A stretch of 64,000 bases of DNA from Caryophanales bacterium UBA4951 (lineage in GTDB: Bacteria > Bacillota_I > Bacilli_A > RFN20 > CAG-826): positions 50,545 through 114,544 of the forward strand of contig DHAP01000051.1 in the NCBI GenBank assembly GCA_002397465.1, read 5' to 3'. The notes beneath the pieces are model-generated. The model was given only the letters and a program-made list of their open reading frames with translations. It was not told the origin of the DNA and did no database searches. A program made the translations under genes and the position numbers. Below are positions 32,408 to 40,472 of the stretch, one piece after another (the stretch's first letter is position 1; every line of letters starts with the position of its first letter).

Positions 32408-32974
32408 CTAAGAAATGAAACTCACTTTGCCGTTCGAGATGTCATAGACGGCTTCGTCGACAAGAAGGCCGGCTTCGGCTTTTTTCGCCTCGACGCCAGC
32501 TTCATGTCCATTGATTTTTACGGCTTCCGCGTAGTCTTTGGTCGACTTGATCCTGGCTTTTATCTCATCGATGAGCTCTTTTAATTCGGCATTCTCGCCA
32601 TTCTTTTCCAAAGCGGCTCCAACCGCTCCGCAGTTCGTGTGCGACAGTATCAGCAAATAAGAAACATGGAGATGAAGATAGGCGTATTCAATCGAGCCAA
32701 TCGTATCCATCGAAAGAGCCTCGCCAGCCGTTCTGATGGTGAAGAAACTGCCGATTGGCATATCGAAGATGTATTCAGGAACGACCCTCGAATCAGAGCA
32801 AGTCAGGACGATGGCAAAAGGTTTTTGACCATGTTTTGAGGTTTCTTTTATCGCTTCCATGCTCTTTTCGATTGCTGAATTAGCGCCTTTTAGAAAACGC
32901 TGATTGCCATCAACCAAGGCTTTTCTTATGTTCTGCTCTTCCATGTTTTTTTTCCATTGATGAGACTGATTCAT
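32408..32974 (-). CDS. beta-class carbonic anhydrase
   Basis: This enzyme interconverts CO2 and bicarbonate in the cytoplasm. Zinc ligands are C59 in TCSDSRV, H112 and C115 in SHTNCGA; the D61-R63 pair of the beta class is also present. The protein has about 188 residues. I chose the ATG at 32974 because a TATAAT lies 13 nt upstream on the minus strand. An ATG at 32944 is possible, while a longer start at 33019 would lie before the promoter. The gene is divergent from an ArsR repressor whose operator lies about 100 bp away. Confidence 0.92.
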   Translation of the reverse strand: MNQSHQWKKNMEEQNIRKALVDGNQRFLKGANSAIEKSMEAIKETSKHGQKPFAIVLTCSDSRVVPEYIFDMPIGSFFTIRTAGEALSMDTIGSIEYAYLHLHVSYLLILSHTNCGAVGAALEKNGENAELKELIDEIKARIKSTKDYAEAVKINGHEAGVEAKKAEAGLLVDEAVYDISNGKVSFIS

Positions 32975-32987
32975 CAACAATCCATTG

Positions 32988-32993
32988 ATTATA
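32988..32993 (-). promoter_or_regulatory. -10 box of the carbonic anhydrase operon
   Basis: TATAAT on the minus strand, 13 nt before the ATG at 32974. The 5' leader would be about 6 nt. Confidence 0.6.
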
Positions 32994-33077
32994 TGACGAT
33001 TATTATGGATCAAATGCATTTATGCGCCATTTGATTTAAGGATATTGAAAGAAATTCAGAAGATGATAAATTGTAAT

Positions 33078-33095
33078 GGTTCAAATGTTTGAACC
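33078..33095. promoter_or_regulatory. ArsR-type operator, perfect inverted repeat
   Basis: GGTTCAAA-TG-TTTGAACC is a perfect 8+2+8 inverted repeat ending 18 bp before the arsR-like start. Its form fits the 12-2-12-type operators of ArsR/SmtB repressors, so self-repression is likely. Confidence 0.75.
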
Positions 33096-33113
33096 GAAGA
33101 ACGGAGCAAAAAG

Positions 33114-33470
33114 ATGAAAGAGAACTGTGAAAGTCAAAAACTGGCCGAAGAATTCGCTTCTTGCCAGGAGTCATTCATTGCCTTAGGGGATGAAACGAGG
33201 ATTCACATCATCGTTGAAATGTTGAAGCTCGGAGACAAAAAGGGCATCAGGGTAGGGCAGATATGCCATATCGCGAACCTTTCAAGGCCCGCCGTCAGCC
33301 ATCATATGCATTATCTTAAACAGGCCGGATTCGTCAAAGTCCGCAAAGAGGGCACCAAGAATTATTATTATCTCGATGCCGACCTTGCCTCCTTCCAAAA
33401 AGTGATCGACCTTTGCCATCACGCCATGGAGATGGCCGAGCGCAGCAAAAAAGAAAAAGGCATCGAGTAA
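33114..33470 (+). CDS. ArsR/SmtB family metal-sensing repressor
   Basis: This 118-residue winged-helix repressor contains the ArsR pattern IALGDETRIHIIVEML (22-37) and a recognition helix LSRPAVSHHMHYLKQAG (56-72). Possible metal ligands are C51 and H52, and a C-terminal cluster D99, C101, H102, H103, E106 and E109 that resembles the alpha-5 zinc site of SmtB and CzrA. The identity of the metal is not clear. It probably represses itself through the inverted repeat at 33078-33095, and may also act on the divergent carbonic anhydrase operon. Confidence 0.88.
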   Translation: MKENCESQKLAEEFASCQESFIALGDETRIHIIVEMLKLGDKKGIRVGQICHIANLSRPAVSHHMHYLKQAGFVKVRKEGTKNYYYLDADLASFQKVIDLCHHAMEMAERSKKEKGIE

Positions 33471-33572
33471 TTTTCTTAATAGAGAGACGAGCTGATTTTA
33501 GCCAACGTCATTTGCGGTTTTTCTAAGCATTGCCCTTTACTAACCATTTCATGGTTGTGTAAAATATCTTCA

Positions 33573-34502
33573 ATGGATTCACTTAAAAGCCTGCTCGATA
33601 AAAAGCAGTACGACTTGATCATCTCTTTGACCGAATGTTCGGAAGACCCGGAGGCGCTCGTTTACCGGATCAGCGCTTATTTGGGCAAGGGCGACGCCAA
33701 GAGCGCCCTTTCGTTGATTCTTAATAACCGTGAGATGCTCTATTCCTTCAATCCGTTCCTCACGATGAAAAGCAATTTTGAGATCCGTTTCATCCTTCAT
33801 CAGTTCGATGAGGCCTACGATGATCTTGAGTATTACCGCAACAGACCATATGTCTCACAGGCCGTCGAAGAATATCTCCGCGACCTTCCGACGATAATCC
33901 GCACCAACGAGAGAAACCAGCAATTGGCTAAAAACTATTCCGAGGAAGACATCGAAAAGATCTTCAAAACCTCGACCGATGACTATGAGGTCCTCTCTTT
34001 ATTGAACTATCTCCAGGGGTCTTCGATCTCCCAATACATCAGCTACGTGAAAGACATTTTGGTCGGCAACAGACATCCGCAGGTGAAAACCTACGCTTTG
34101 CTATTGCTTATCAGCCAGCGTTACCCCTTCGAAGTGACTTTCTCCAAAAACGGGAACGTCTATCACCTTGTCCCTGAGAGATTGACGCCGCCATATACAG
34201 GCGAGACGTTCAATTCATTCGTCTATTTCATCAAAGAACAAGCGGCTGATCCTTCGGTGGCCAACATCGCCCTTTCTTTGCTCAACGACTACATAATCGA
34301 CGTTTACCCCGAAGAGGTCATCACGAAGAAGGACGACCCATTATTGGCGACCTCGCTCATAAAGCTGGCCAGAGAATATCTCCATTCCAGCATCGGAGTC
34401 GAGGGGTACATCGAGAAATTCTCCCTCGACAAGCATGAAGTCGAGGCCCTTGCGAGCCGCATCAAAGGCATTCTCGATTCGGTGCCGACTTTAAAAATTT
34501 GA
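33573..34502 (+). CDS. helical repeat protein of unknown function, upstream of tig
   Basis: This protein of about 309 residues is all-alpha in appearance. It has a TPR-like N-terminal part (paired helices over residues 1-120) and a second helical half. From memory it resembles the DUF3196 proteins restricted to Mollicutes, but I cannot confirm this. There is no signal or membrane segment. The ATG at 33573 is preferred because a TAAAAT (33560-33565) lies 7 nt upstream; a start at 33555 would precede that promoter. Its place before trigger factor suggests a link to translation or protein folding, which is only inferred. Confidence 0.7.
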   Translation: MDSLKSLLDKKQYDLIISLTECSEDPEALVYRISAYLGKGDAKSALSLILNNREMLYSFNPFLTMKSNFEIRFILHQFDEAYDDLEYYRNRPYVSQAVEEYLRDLPTIIRTNERNQQLAKNYSEEDIEKIFKTSTDDYEVLSLLNYLQGSSISQYISYVKDILVGNRHPQVKTYALLLLISQRYPFEVTFSKNGNVYHLVPERLTPPYTGETFNSFVYFIKEQAADPSVANIALSLLNDYIIDVYPEEVITKKDDPLLATSLIKLAREYLHSSIGVEGYIEKFSLDKHEVEALASRIKGILDSVPTLKI

Positions 34503-34537
34503 TTTTTCTTGAGCATTTATGCCTTTTTGAAGCCTTT

Positions 34538-34572
34538 TTGTTTGGAAACTATCTTAAGATAGGCTATATTAT
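34538..34572 (+). promoter_or_regulatory. tig promoter with a 14-bp palindrome in the spacer
   Basis: CTATCTTAAGATAG (34549-34562) is a perfect palindrome just before a -10 of the form TATATT/TATTAT (34565-34572). TTTGGA (34541-34546) is a possible -35 with an 18-nt spacer. Confidence 0.55.
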
Positions 34573-34608
34573 TCCACGTGCCAATTTTTCTTAGAGGATA
34601 AAACAATA

Positions 34609-35898
34609 ATGAAACACACCGTCGAAACCTTAACTCCGAGTCAGCGCAAAATCGTCGTGAGTGTCGACCAGCCAGTCTGGAAGGCCGCTCAAGACAAGGC
34701 CTTCAACAAAGCCGCCAGCAAGGTCTCCATCCCGGGCTTCCGCCCAGGCAAAGCCCCGAAGGAACTCATCAAAGAGAAGATCAATCCGGAATCGCTATTC
34801 AACGAGGCCATCGAAGAGATCCTCACCCCGGTCTATTCCGAGGTCATCACCGAGGAGAAACTCACCCCGTTCTTCCGTCCAAGCGTCAACGTCACCAAAT
34901 TAAGTGCCGATGAGCTCGAGCTCGTCTACACCGTCACCCTCTTCCCAAGCACCAAACTTGGCGAGTACAAAGGCCTCAAAGCCACCAAAGTGGCCCCGAG
35001 CGTCGATGAAGAAGAAGTCAACGCCGCCATCAAGAAATTGCTCGAAGGCAATTCTTCCTTGGTCTTGGTCGAGCGTCCAGCCAAACTCGGCGACACCGTC
35101 GTCCTTGATTTCGATGGATATCTCCCAGACGAGAAGGGCAATCTCAAGAAGTTCGAAGGCGGAGAAGCCAAGAACTACTCGCTCGAATTAGGATCCCATC
35201 AGTTCGTCCCGGGATTCGAAGAAGCCGTCGTTGGACTAAAGGCCGGCGAGAAGAAAGACATCAAAGTCACCTTCCCAACCAACTACGTCAAGGATTTGGC
35301 CGGCAAAGAGGCCACCTTCAAGATTGAAGTCCACGAAGTCAAAGAAAAACAGACCCCAGCCCTTGATGAAGAAGCCGTCAAAGAACTCAACATCAAAGAC
35401 GTCGACAGCGTCGAGAAACTCAAGGCCCACGAGAAAGAGACCATTCTCAAAGACAAAGTCTCCAAGGCCGAGGCTGACTATTACAACGCCATCATGGCCG
35501 AGATCGTCAAAGGAACCACCTACGTCATCGATGATTCGATCATCGTGAACGAAGCCGCTCAGATGGAAGAGAACCTCAAGAAGCAAGTCGAGCAGCAAGG
35601 GCTCAGCTTCGAGCAGTATCTTGAAATCACCGGCGGCAAAGAGGAAGACCTCAAGAAGACCTACCACGAGCAGGCTGAGAAGAACATCAAAGAGTTCTTG
35701 GCCACCGAGGAGATCGCCAAAGCCGAAAAGATCCTCGTTTCCGATGAGGACGTCGCCGCGGAGATCAAAAAGATCGCCGAGCAATATAAGATGAAAGAGG
35801 ACGAAGTCAAAAACATCCTCTCGAAGAACATGGAGCAGTGGAAAGAGAACCTTCGCCAGAAGAAGATTCACGATTTCATCGTTTCCGTCAGCAAATAA
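34609..35898 (+). CDS. tig: trigger factor (ribosome-associated chaperone)
   Basis: Trigger factor binds nascent chains at the ribosome exit tunnel. The N-terminal domain contains the ribosome-binding loop GFRPGKAP (about 43-50). The FKBP-type prolyl isomerase domain follows (about 155-240, with DTVVLDFDGY and FVPGFEEAVVG), and then the C-terminal helical arms. At 429 residues it is full length. Codon use is very biased to C-ended codons, which agrees with high expression. A terminator follows the gene. Confidence 0.96.
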   Translation: MKHTVETLTPSQRKIVVSVDQPVWKAAQDKAFNKAASKVSIPGFRPGKAPKELIKEKINPESLFNEAIEEILTPVYSEVITEEKLTPFFRPSVNVTKLSADELELVYTVTLFPSTKLGEYKGLKATKVAPSVDEEEVNAAIKKLLEGNSSLVLVERPAKLGDTVVLDFDGYLPDEKGNLKKFEGGEAKNYSLELGSHQFVPGFEEAVVGLKAGEKKDIKVTFPTNYVKDLAGKEATFKIEVHEVKEKQTPALDEEAVKELNIKDVDSVEKLKAHEKETILKDKVSKAEADYYNAIMAEIVKGTTYVIDDSIIVNEAAQMEENLKKQVEQQGLSFEQYLEITGGKEEDLKKTYHEQAEKNIKEFLATEEIAKAEKILVSDEDVAAEIKKIAEQYKMKEDEVKNILSKNMEQWKENLRQKKIHDFIVSVSK

Positions 35899-35930
35899 TA
35901 AGGATTGTCCTTACTTAATTAGCTAACTTG

Positions 35931-35967
35931 CCAAGGCTGGGAAAACACTCCTGGCCTTGGTTTTGTT
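35931..35967 (+). terminator. terminator of tig
   Basis: CCAAGGC pairs with GCCTTGG around a 16-nt loop, followed by TTTTG and TTT. Confidence 0.75.
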
Positions 35968-35973
35968 TCTCCG

Positions 35974-36015
35974 TTAGCACTTATCAGTTGACAGTGCTAA
36001 AAGCCCACTTATAAT
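35974..36015 (+). promoter_or_regulatory. CIRCE-like element and promoter of lon
   Basis: TTAGCACTT, nine bases, then CAGTGCTAA (35974-36000) match the HrcA operator CIRCE (TTAGCACTC-N9-GAGTGCTAA) except for one position in each arm. The promoter -35 TTGACA (35988-35993) lies inside it and TATAAT (36010-36015) follows after 16 nt. HrcA should therefore repress lon until heat stress. Confidence 0.9.
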
Positions 36016-36059
36016 GAAAAGCGTCGAATTCGAGATATTCACTCATAGGAGGAATTCAA

Positions 36060-38429
36060 ATGAACGAAAACCCTAACAATAACAACAAGCTTGTGTTGCC
36101 CTTAGTCATCACCCGCGGGCTTCTCGTCTTCCCGAATATGATCGAGAGCATAGAAGTCAGCCGCCCTTTTTCCATGGCCGCCATCGACCAAGCCAAAAAC
36201 GTCACCAATTCTTTGCTGTTCGTGACCGCGCAGATAGACTCTGCCAAAGACGTCCTCACCGGAGATGGAGACGTCTATTTGGCTGGCTCGCTTTGCCGGA
36301 TCATCAGCTTCGTTTCGCAAGACAACTCAGACGGAAAAATCTATCGTGTGCGTGTAAGCGGGAGCCAGCGTATGCTCCTATCTTCTATTCATATGGACGG
36401 AGGCTCTTTCGTCGCGACTGGCGAAATCATACCCGATGTCTATGGAGACAAGGCAACCGAGAATGACCTAGCCCGTCAAGTCGTCAAATTCGTTGAGAGC
36501 AATCCTTCGATCGGACGTGACATTCCGCGCTCAGCCGTAAGCGATCTGACTTCGCCTAACGGAGCCTCGAGCTCAAAGATAGCCGATATATTGGGGGCTT
36601 ATCTCCCAATCGAGTTATCCGAAAGAGAAACCCTTATGGCCGAGGGCGACGTCAACGAGAGACTCAAGCACGTCTTGGAACTCGTCAGCCGTCAAAAAGA
36701 GATCGTCGAAATCGACGCCAAACTCAATGACACGGTCCGTGAAAGAGCCGAGAAATCCCAAAAGGAGTACTTCCTCCGTGAGAAGATGAAAGCCATCAAG
36801 GACGAACTTGGCGAAGGCCAAGATCTCGCCGACGATGAGTCTTCCATCAAAGAGAAACTTGAGAAGAACCCATACCCAGAAAACGTCAAATCCCGCATCA
36901 AAAGCGAGCTTCACCGTTACGAAATGATGCCGGAATCCTCTTTGGAGGCTTCCCTCATCATGAACTACATCGATGTTCTCATGAATGCCCCATGGTATCA
37001 GAAAACCGAGGACAACGATGATTTAGACAATGTCCAAAAAATCCTTGATGAAGACCATTATGGCTTGGAAAAAGTCAAAAAGAGAATCATCGAATATCTT
37101 GCCGTCAAACATTCTACCGGCAACCTCAAAGCCCCAATCCTTTGTTTCTTCGGGCCTCCGGGATGCGGCAAAACCTCTTTGGGCCGCAGCATCGCAAGAG
37201 CCCTCGGAAGGAAATTCTACAAAGCCTCTTTGGGCGGCATCAGCGACGAAGCCGAGATTCGTGGCCATCGCCGTACCTACGTCGGCTCTATGCCAGGACG
37301 CATCATCCAGGGCATGAGCAAAGCAGGGACCGTCAACCCGGTCTTCTTGCTTGACGAGATCGACAAAGTCGGGGCCTCTGGCTACAAAGGCGATCCTTCA
37401 AGCGCCTTGCTCGAGGTTTTGGACCCTGAGCAGAACTATGCCTTCAACGACAACTACATCGAGGAGCCTTATGACCTCTCGAACGTCCTCTTCATCGCGA
37501 CCGCGAACAACCTCGACAACGTGCCGGGACCGCTCCGTGATCGTCTTGAACTCATCGAAGTGCCTAGCTACACCGAACTTGAGAAGATGAAGATAGCCGA
37601 TGGCTTCCTTGTGAAGAAACAGATGGCTGCAAACGGTCTTAAAGACGGTGACATCAAATTCACCGATGACGGCATCAAAGAGATCATCGAGTTCTACACC
37701 CGCGAGGCGGGCGTCCGTGAACTTGAGAGATTGATTGCTAGCTGCTGCCGCAAAGCGGTCGTCGAAATCATCAAAGACCCAAACATCAAAAAGCCGTTGG
37801 TCGTCGATGCCGCTCAGGTCAAAAAGTACCTCGGCGTCGAGATATTCGAAGATACCAAGAAGGAGAAGAAGCCGCAGATCGGCGTCGTCACCGGCTTGGC
37901 ATACACGGATTTCGGAGGGGACATCCTTCCGATCGAAACCACCTATTTCCCAGGCAAGGGCGGACTCGTCCTCACTGGCAAACTTGGCGATGTCATGAAG
38001 GAAAGCGCCCAGATCGCCGTCGACTATGTGCGCGCCAACTCCAAGAAATACGGAATCGCGGATGAAATCTTCCAAAAGAACGACATCCACATCCATTTCC
38101 CAGAAGGCGCCGTTCCAAAAGACGGGCCTTCGGCCGGCGTGGCCATCACGACTGCCATTATCTCTTGCCTCACCCATAGCGAAGTCGACAACAACGTCGC
38201 CATGACTGGCGAGGTGACCTTACGCGGCAAAGCCCTTCCGATCGGCGGTCTCAGGGAGAAGTCCCTGGCGGCCCTACGAAGCGGCATCAAGACCATCATC
38301 GTCCCAGAAGACAACCGCAAGGATGTCTCTGAGCTTCCATCCGAGGTGAAGAAAGATCTCAAGATCGTCTTCATGAAGGACGTCGATGACGCGGTCAAAG
38401 TCGCGATACTCCCAAAAGGAGTCGCCTGA
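36060..38429 (+). CDS. lon: ATP-dependent protease Lon
   Basis: Lon degrades misfolded and regulatory proteins in the cytoplasm. The 789 residues contain the N-terminal substrate domain (about 10-200), a coiled coil, the AAA+ module with Walker A GPPGCGKTS (about 364-372), and the C-terminal protease domain with the catalytic serine in PKDGPSAGVAI (S around 686) and lysine in GLREKSLAALR. AGGAGG lies before the ATG. Regulation by HrcA is indicated by the CIRCE element, as in mycoplasmas. A terminator separates it from engB. Confidence 0.97.
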   Translation: MNENPNNNNKLVLPLVITRGLLVFPNMIESIEVSRPFSMAAIDQAKNVTNSLLFVTAQIDSAKDVLTGDGDVYLAGSLCRIISFVSQDNSDGKIYRVRVSGSQRMLLSSIHMDGGSFVATGEIIPDVYGDKATENDLARQVVKFVESNPSIGRDIPRSAVSDLTSPNGASSSKIADILGAYLPIELSERETLMAEGDVNERLKHVLELVSRQKEIVEIDAKLNDTVRERAEKSQKEYFLREKMKAIKDELGEGQDLADDESSIKEKLEKNPYPENVKSRIKSELHRYEMMPESSLEASLIMNYIDVLMNAPWYQKTEDNDDLDNVQKILDEDHYGLEKVKKRIIEYLAVKHSTGNLKAPILCFFGPPGCGKTSLGRSIARALGRKFYKASLGGISDEAEIRGHRRTYVGSMPGRIIQGMSKAGTVNPVFLLDEIDKVGASGYKGDPSSALLEVLDPEQNYAFNDNYIEEPYDLSNVLFIATANNLDNVPGPLRDRLELIEVPSYTELEKMKIADGFLVKKQMAANGLKDGDIKFTDDGIKEIIEFYTREAGVRELERLIASCCRKAVVEIIKDPNIKKPLVVDAAQVKKYLGVEIFEDTKKEKKPQIGVVTGLAYTDFGGDILPIETTYFPGKGGLVLTGKLGDVMKESAQIAVDYVRANSKKYGIADEIFQKNDIHIHFPEGAVPKDGPSAGVAITTAIISCLTHSEVDNNVAMTGEVTLRGKALPIGGLREKSLAALRSGIKTIIVPEDNRKDVSELPSEVKKDLKIVFMKDVDDAVKVAILPKGVA

Positions 38430-38435
38430 TCAAAT

Positions 38436-38466
38436 GAGCCATTTCTTCGGAGATGGCTCTTTTTTA
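38436..38466 (+). terminator. terminator of lon
   Basis: GAGCCAT pairs with ATGGCTC around a UUCG-containing loop, followed by six T. Confidence 0.85.
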
Positions 38467-38495
38467 TCGCCTTCGTTTAGGGGATAATCTTCTTT

Positions 38496-39062
38496 ATGAT
38501 AAATTTCCATGACGCCCAATACATCATCTCCTGTCCCTCATTGGAGTTCAGGCCCAAAGACAAATACCCAGAGGTCGTCTTTTTGGGGCGCAGCAACGTC
38601 GGGAAAAGCACCTTGATCAACGCTCTTTGCTCCCAAAAGGTCGCCTTTGCCTCCAAAAGCGCAGGCAAGACCCAATATCTCAATTATTTCCTTATCGATA
38701 AAAGCTTCTACCTCGTCGATTCCCCAGGGTATGGGTTCACCAGCTATGGCAACCGTCTTGACGAGAGCTTCTCGGACATGATGGAGAGCTATTTCCATAA
38801 CCCATGCCTAAAAGGGGCCGTCATCCTCTTTGACGCCAGGAGGGAAAAACTAAACGAAGACGACGAAATGCTTCTTCGTTTCCTAAAAGAAGACAAAGTT
38901 CCGTTCCTCATCGTCTTCACGAAGTCCGATGTCGCCAACCAAAGCGAGCTGGCCAAGGCCAAAAGATTGGCGGAGAGCCTTTCTTCCGATGGAATCTATT
39001 TTTCCAGCAAAGGAAAGAAACTTGACCCCGTAAGAAGCGCCATCGCCAAACTGTTAGGCTAG
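38496..39062 (+). CDS. engB: ribosome biogenesis GTPase EngB (YsxC/YihA)
   Basis: EngB assists assembly of the large ribosomal subunit. Its GTPase motifs are complete: G1 GRSNVGKST (about 28-36), G3 DSPGYG (73-78) and G4 TKSD (about 144-147). The 188 residues are the normal length. It follows lon as in many Bacillota, but has its own -10 box GATAAT (38483-38488), 7 nt before the ATG, so its mRNA is predicted to be leaderless. Confidence 0.95.
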   Translation: MINFHDAQYIISCPSLEFRPKDKYPEVVFLGRSNVGKSTLINALCSQKVAFASKSAGKTQYLNYFLIDKSFYLVDSPGYGFTSYGNRLDESFSDMMESYFHNPCLKGAVILFDARREKLNEDDEMLLRFLKEDKVPFLIVFTKSDVANQSELAKAKRLAESLSSDGIYFSSKGKKLDPVRSAIAKLLG

Positions 39063-39082
39063 CATTTTGCTTTTCTACTCTA

Positions 39083-39088
39083 TATAAT
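39083..39088 (+). promoter_or_regulatory. -10 box giving a leaderless phosphatase mRNA
   Basis: TATAAT, 8 nt before the ATG at 39097. No ribosome binding site is present. Confidence 0.65.
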
Positions 39089-39096
39089 ACCCCGCT

Positions 39097-40212
39097 ATGA
39101 AAAAACTTGATCCTTCTTTCTACGACAACAAGACGAACCTTGTCAATCTTTCGAATTCCATTCTGAAACACTTCGGCGTCGAGCCCTTCCATCCCTCGAT
39201 CCCTGAGGTCGACGAAGTCCTCAAAGGGCACGACAAGGTCTTGGTTTTCCTCTTTGACGGAGCAGGGGAAGCGATTTTGAACAGATGGAAATGGCAGACC
39301 CGCTTCATGAGAGAACACAAACTAATGACCATCCATTCGGTCAACCCGGCGACCACGGTTGCCTGCACGACCGCCTTCTTGACTGGAAGATATCCAATCG
39401 AAACCGGATGGTTAGGCTGGAGCCTTTACTTCAAAGAACTCGGATATCCGGTCGACGTCTTCACCAATGAGAATTCCCTTACCGGAGAAGTCCTTCCCGG
39501 CGAGAACATCATGGCCAAGAAATGCCCGATCAAGTACATTCACACGATCCTCAATGAGCATGGGGTCAAAGCCACATGCTTGCTGAGAAAGCCCCTTTGG
39601 GATGGCTTAGGGCCAGACAACCTCGAAGAATGCATCACGAAAACCGAGGATGCCTTCAAGAGCGGATCCAAGTTCGTCTATACCTATTGGACCGAGCCCG
39701 ACAAGTTCATCCATGAGTACGGCGTCGACCACAAAATAATCAAGAAGAACATGTCCGACATCAATAAGACCATCAAGGAATTCGTCAAGAGGAATCCTGA
39801 TGTCTTGGTCCTCTCGATCGCCGACCACGGCCTCATCAACGTCCAATACCGCGACCTTGTGGCCTTCAAAGAAATCGACGAATGCCTTGATAAGCCAATC
39901 TCATTGGAGGGAAGGACCCCGAACTTCTTCATCAAAAAAGGCTATGAGGAGCAATTCGTCGCCGCGATGAACAAGAGGATGCCCGACCTTTTCCTCATGA
40001 GCAAACAAGAAGCCATCGACAGCCATTACTTCGGCGAAGGCACGCCTTCGGAGGCCTCCTTGGAGTTCCTTGGCGATTATATCGGAGTCTCTTTGAACAA
40101 AGACGTCATCAACGACACCAGGCTCAACAACAACATCACCGTCCACGAAGGCCATCACGCCGGCGGAACGGTTGAGGAGAGGGAAGTCCTTTTAGCGGCC
40201 TATAACCGCTAA
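39097..40212 (+). CDS. alkaline phosphatase superfamily protein (phosphodiesterase/nucleotide pyrophosphatase type)
   Basis: This 371-residue protein belongs to the metal-dependent alkaline phosphatase superfamily. Visible metal and catalytic sites are LFDGAG with D54, a nucleophile region PATTVACTTAFLTG (84-97), a metal-binding segment TEPDKFIHEYG near 200, SIADHG near 245, and HEGHHAG near the C-terminus. No signal peptide is present, so it acts in the cytoplasm. The substrate could be a nucleotide, sugar phosphate or phosphodiester; the sequence does not decide. Confidence 0.85.
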   Translation: MKKLDPSFYDNKTNLVNLSNSILKHFGVEPFHPSIPEVDEVLKGHDKVLVFLFDGAGEAILNRWKWQTRFMREHKLMTIHSVNPATTVACTTAFLTGRYPIETGWLGWSLYFKELGYPVDVFTNENSLTGEVLPGENIMAKKCPIKYIHTILNEHGVKATCLLRKPLWDGLGPDNLEECITKTEDAFKSGSKFVYTYWTEPDKFIHEYGVDHKIIKKNMSDINKTIKEFVKRNPDVLVLSIADHGLINVQYRDLVAFKEIDECLDKPISLEGRTPNFFIKKGYEEQFVAAMNKRMPDLFLMSKQEAIDSHYFGEGTPSEASLEFLGDYIGVSLNKDVINDTRLNNNITVHEGHHAGGTVEEREVLLAAYNR

Positions 40213-40217
40213 AACGA

Positions 40218-40452
40218 TTGCCTTTGCCTTTCGAGAGGATATAATTTCCTTGCCGATGAGGAAAAGGGATCGCTGATTCTCTTCCTAGAGAGCCGCCATT
40301 TGGTGAAAGGCGGCAAGGGATAAGCGTGAGTCGTTTCTGAGGCTGAGGAGAGATCCTCCGTATGGCGCGTTAAGCTAACTGAGAGTCGGGGAGAGATCCC
40401 CGGAACAAGGGTGGTACCGCGCAACAGCGTCCCTACGAAGGGGCGTTTTTTT
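40218..40452 (+). ncRNA. T-box leader of valS with its promoter
   Basis: TTGCCT (40218-40223), a 16-nt spacer and TATAAT (40240-40245) form the promoter. The leader contains the T-box AAGGGTGGTACCGCG (40407-40421). It ends in a terminator, CGTCCCT paired with AGGGGCG (40428-40445), followed by seven T. The downstream valS identifies the sensed tRNA as Val. The specifier codon was not placed with certainty. Confidence 0.92.
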
Positions 40453-40472
40453 ATGCCCCAGGAGGATTGAAC

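Noticed and set aside
28000..34600. Accessory-looking region considered as a genomic island or defence cluster inserted at the tRNA-Arg gene
   Set aside because: No integrase, transposase, attachment-site repeat of the tRNA end, or nuclease/toxin genes. Base composition of the genes matches the flanks; only the gap at 29880-30148 is AT-rich.
35236..35871. 211-codon minus-strand frame rich in Leu, Phe and Asp inside tig
   Set aside because: It mirrors the Glu/Lys-rich trigger factor sequence; its apparent hydrophobicity is an artefact.
37398..38177. 259-codon minus-strand open frame inside lon
   Set aside because: It is antisense to the Lon ATPase and protease domains and has no start signals.
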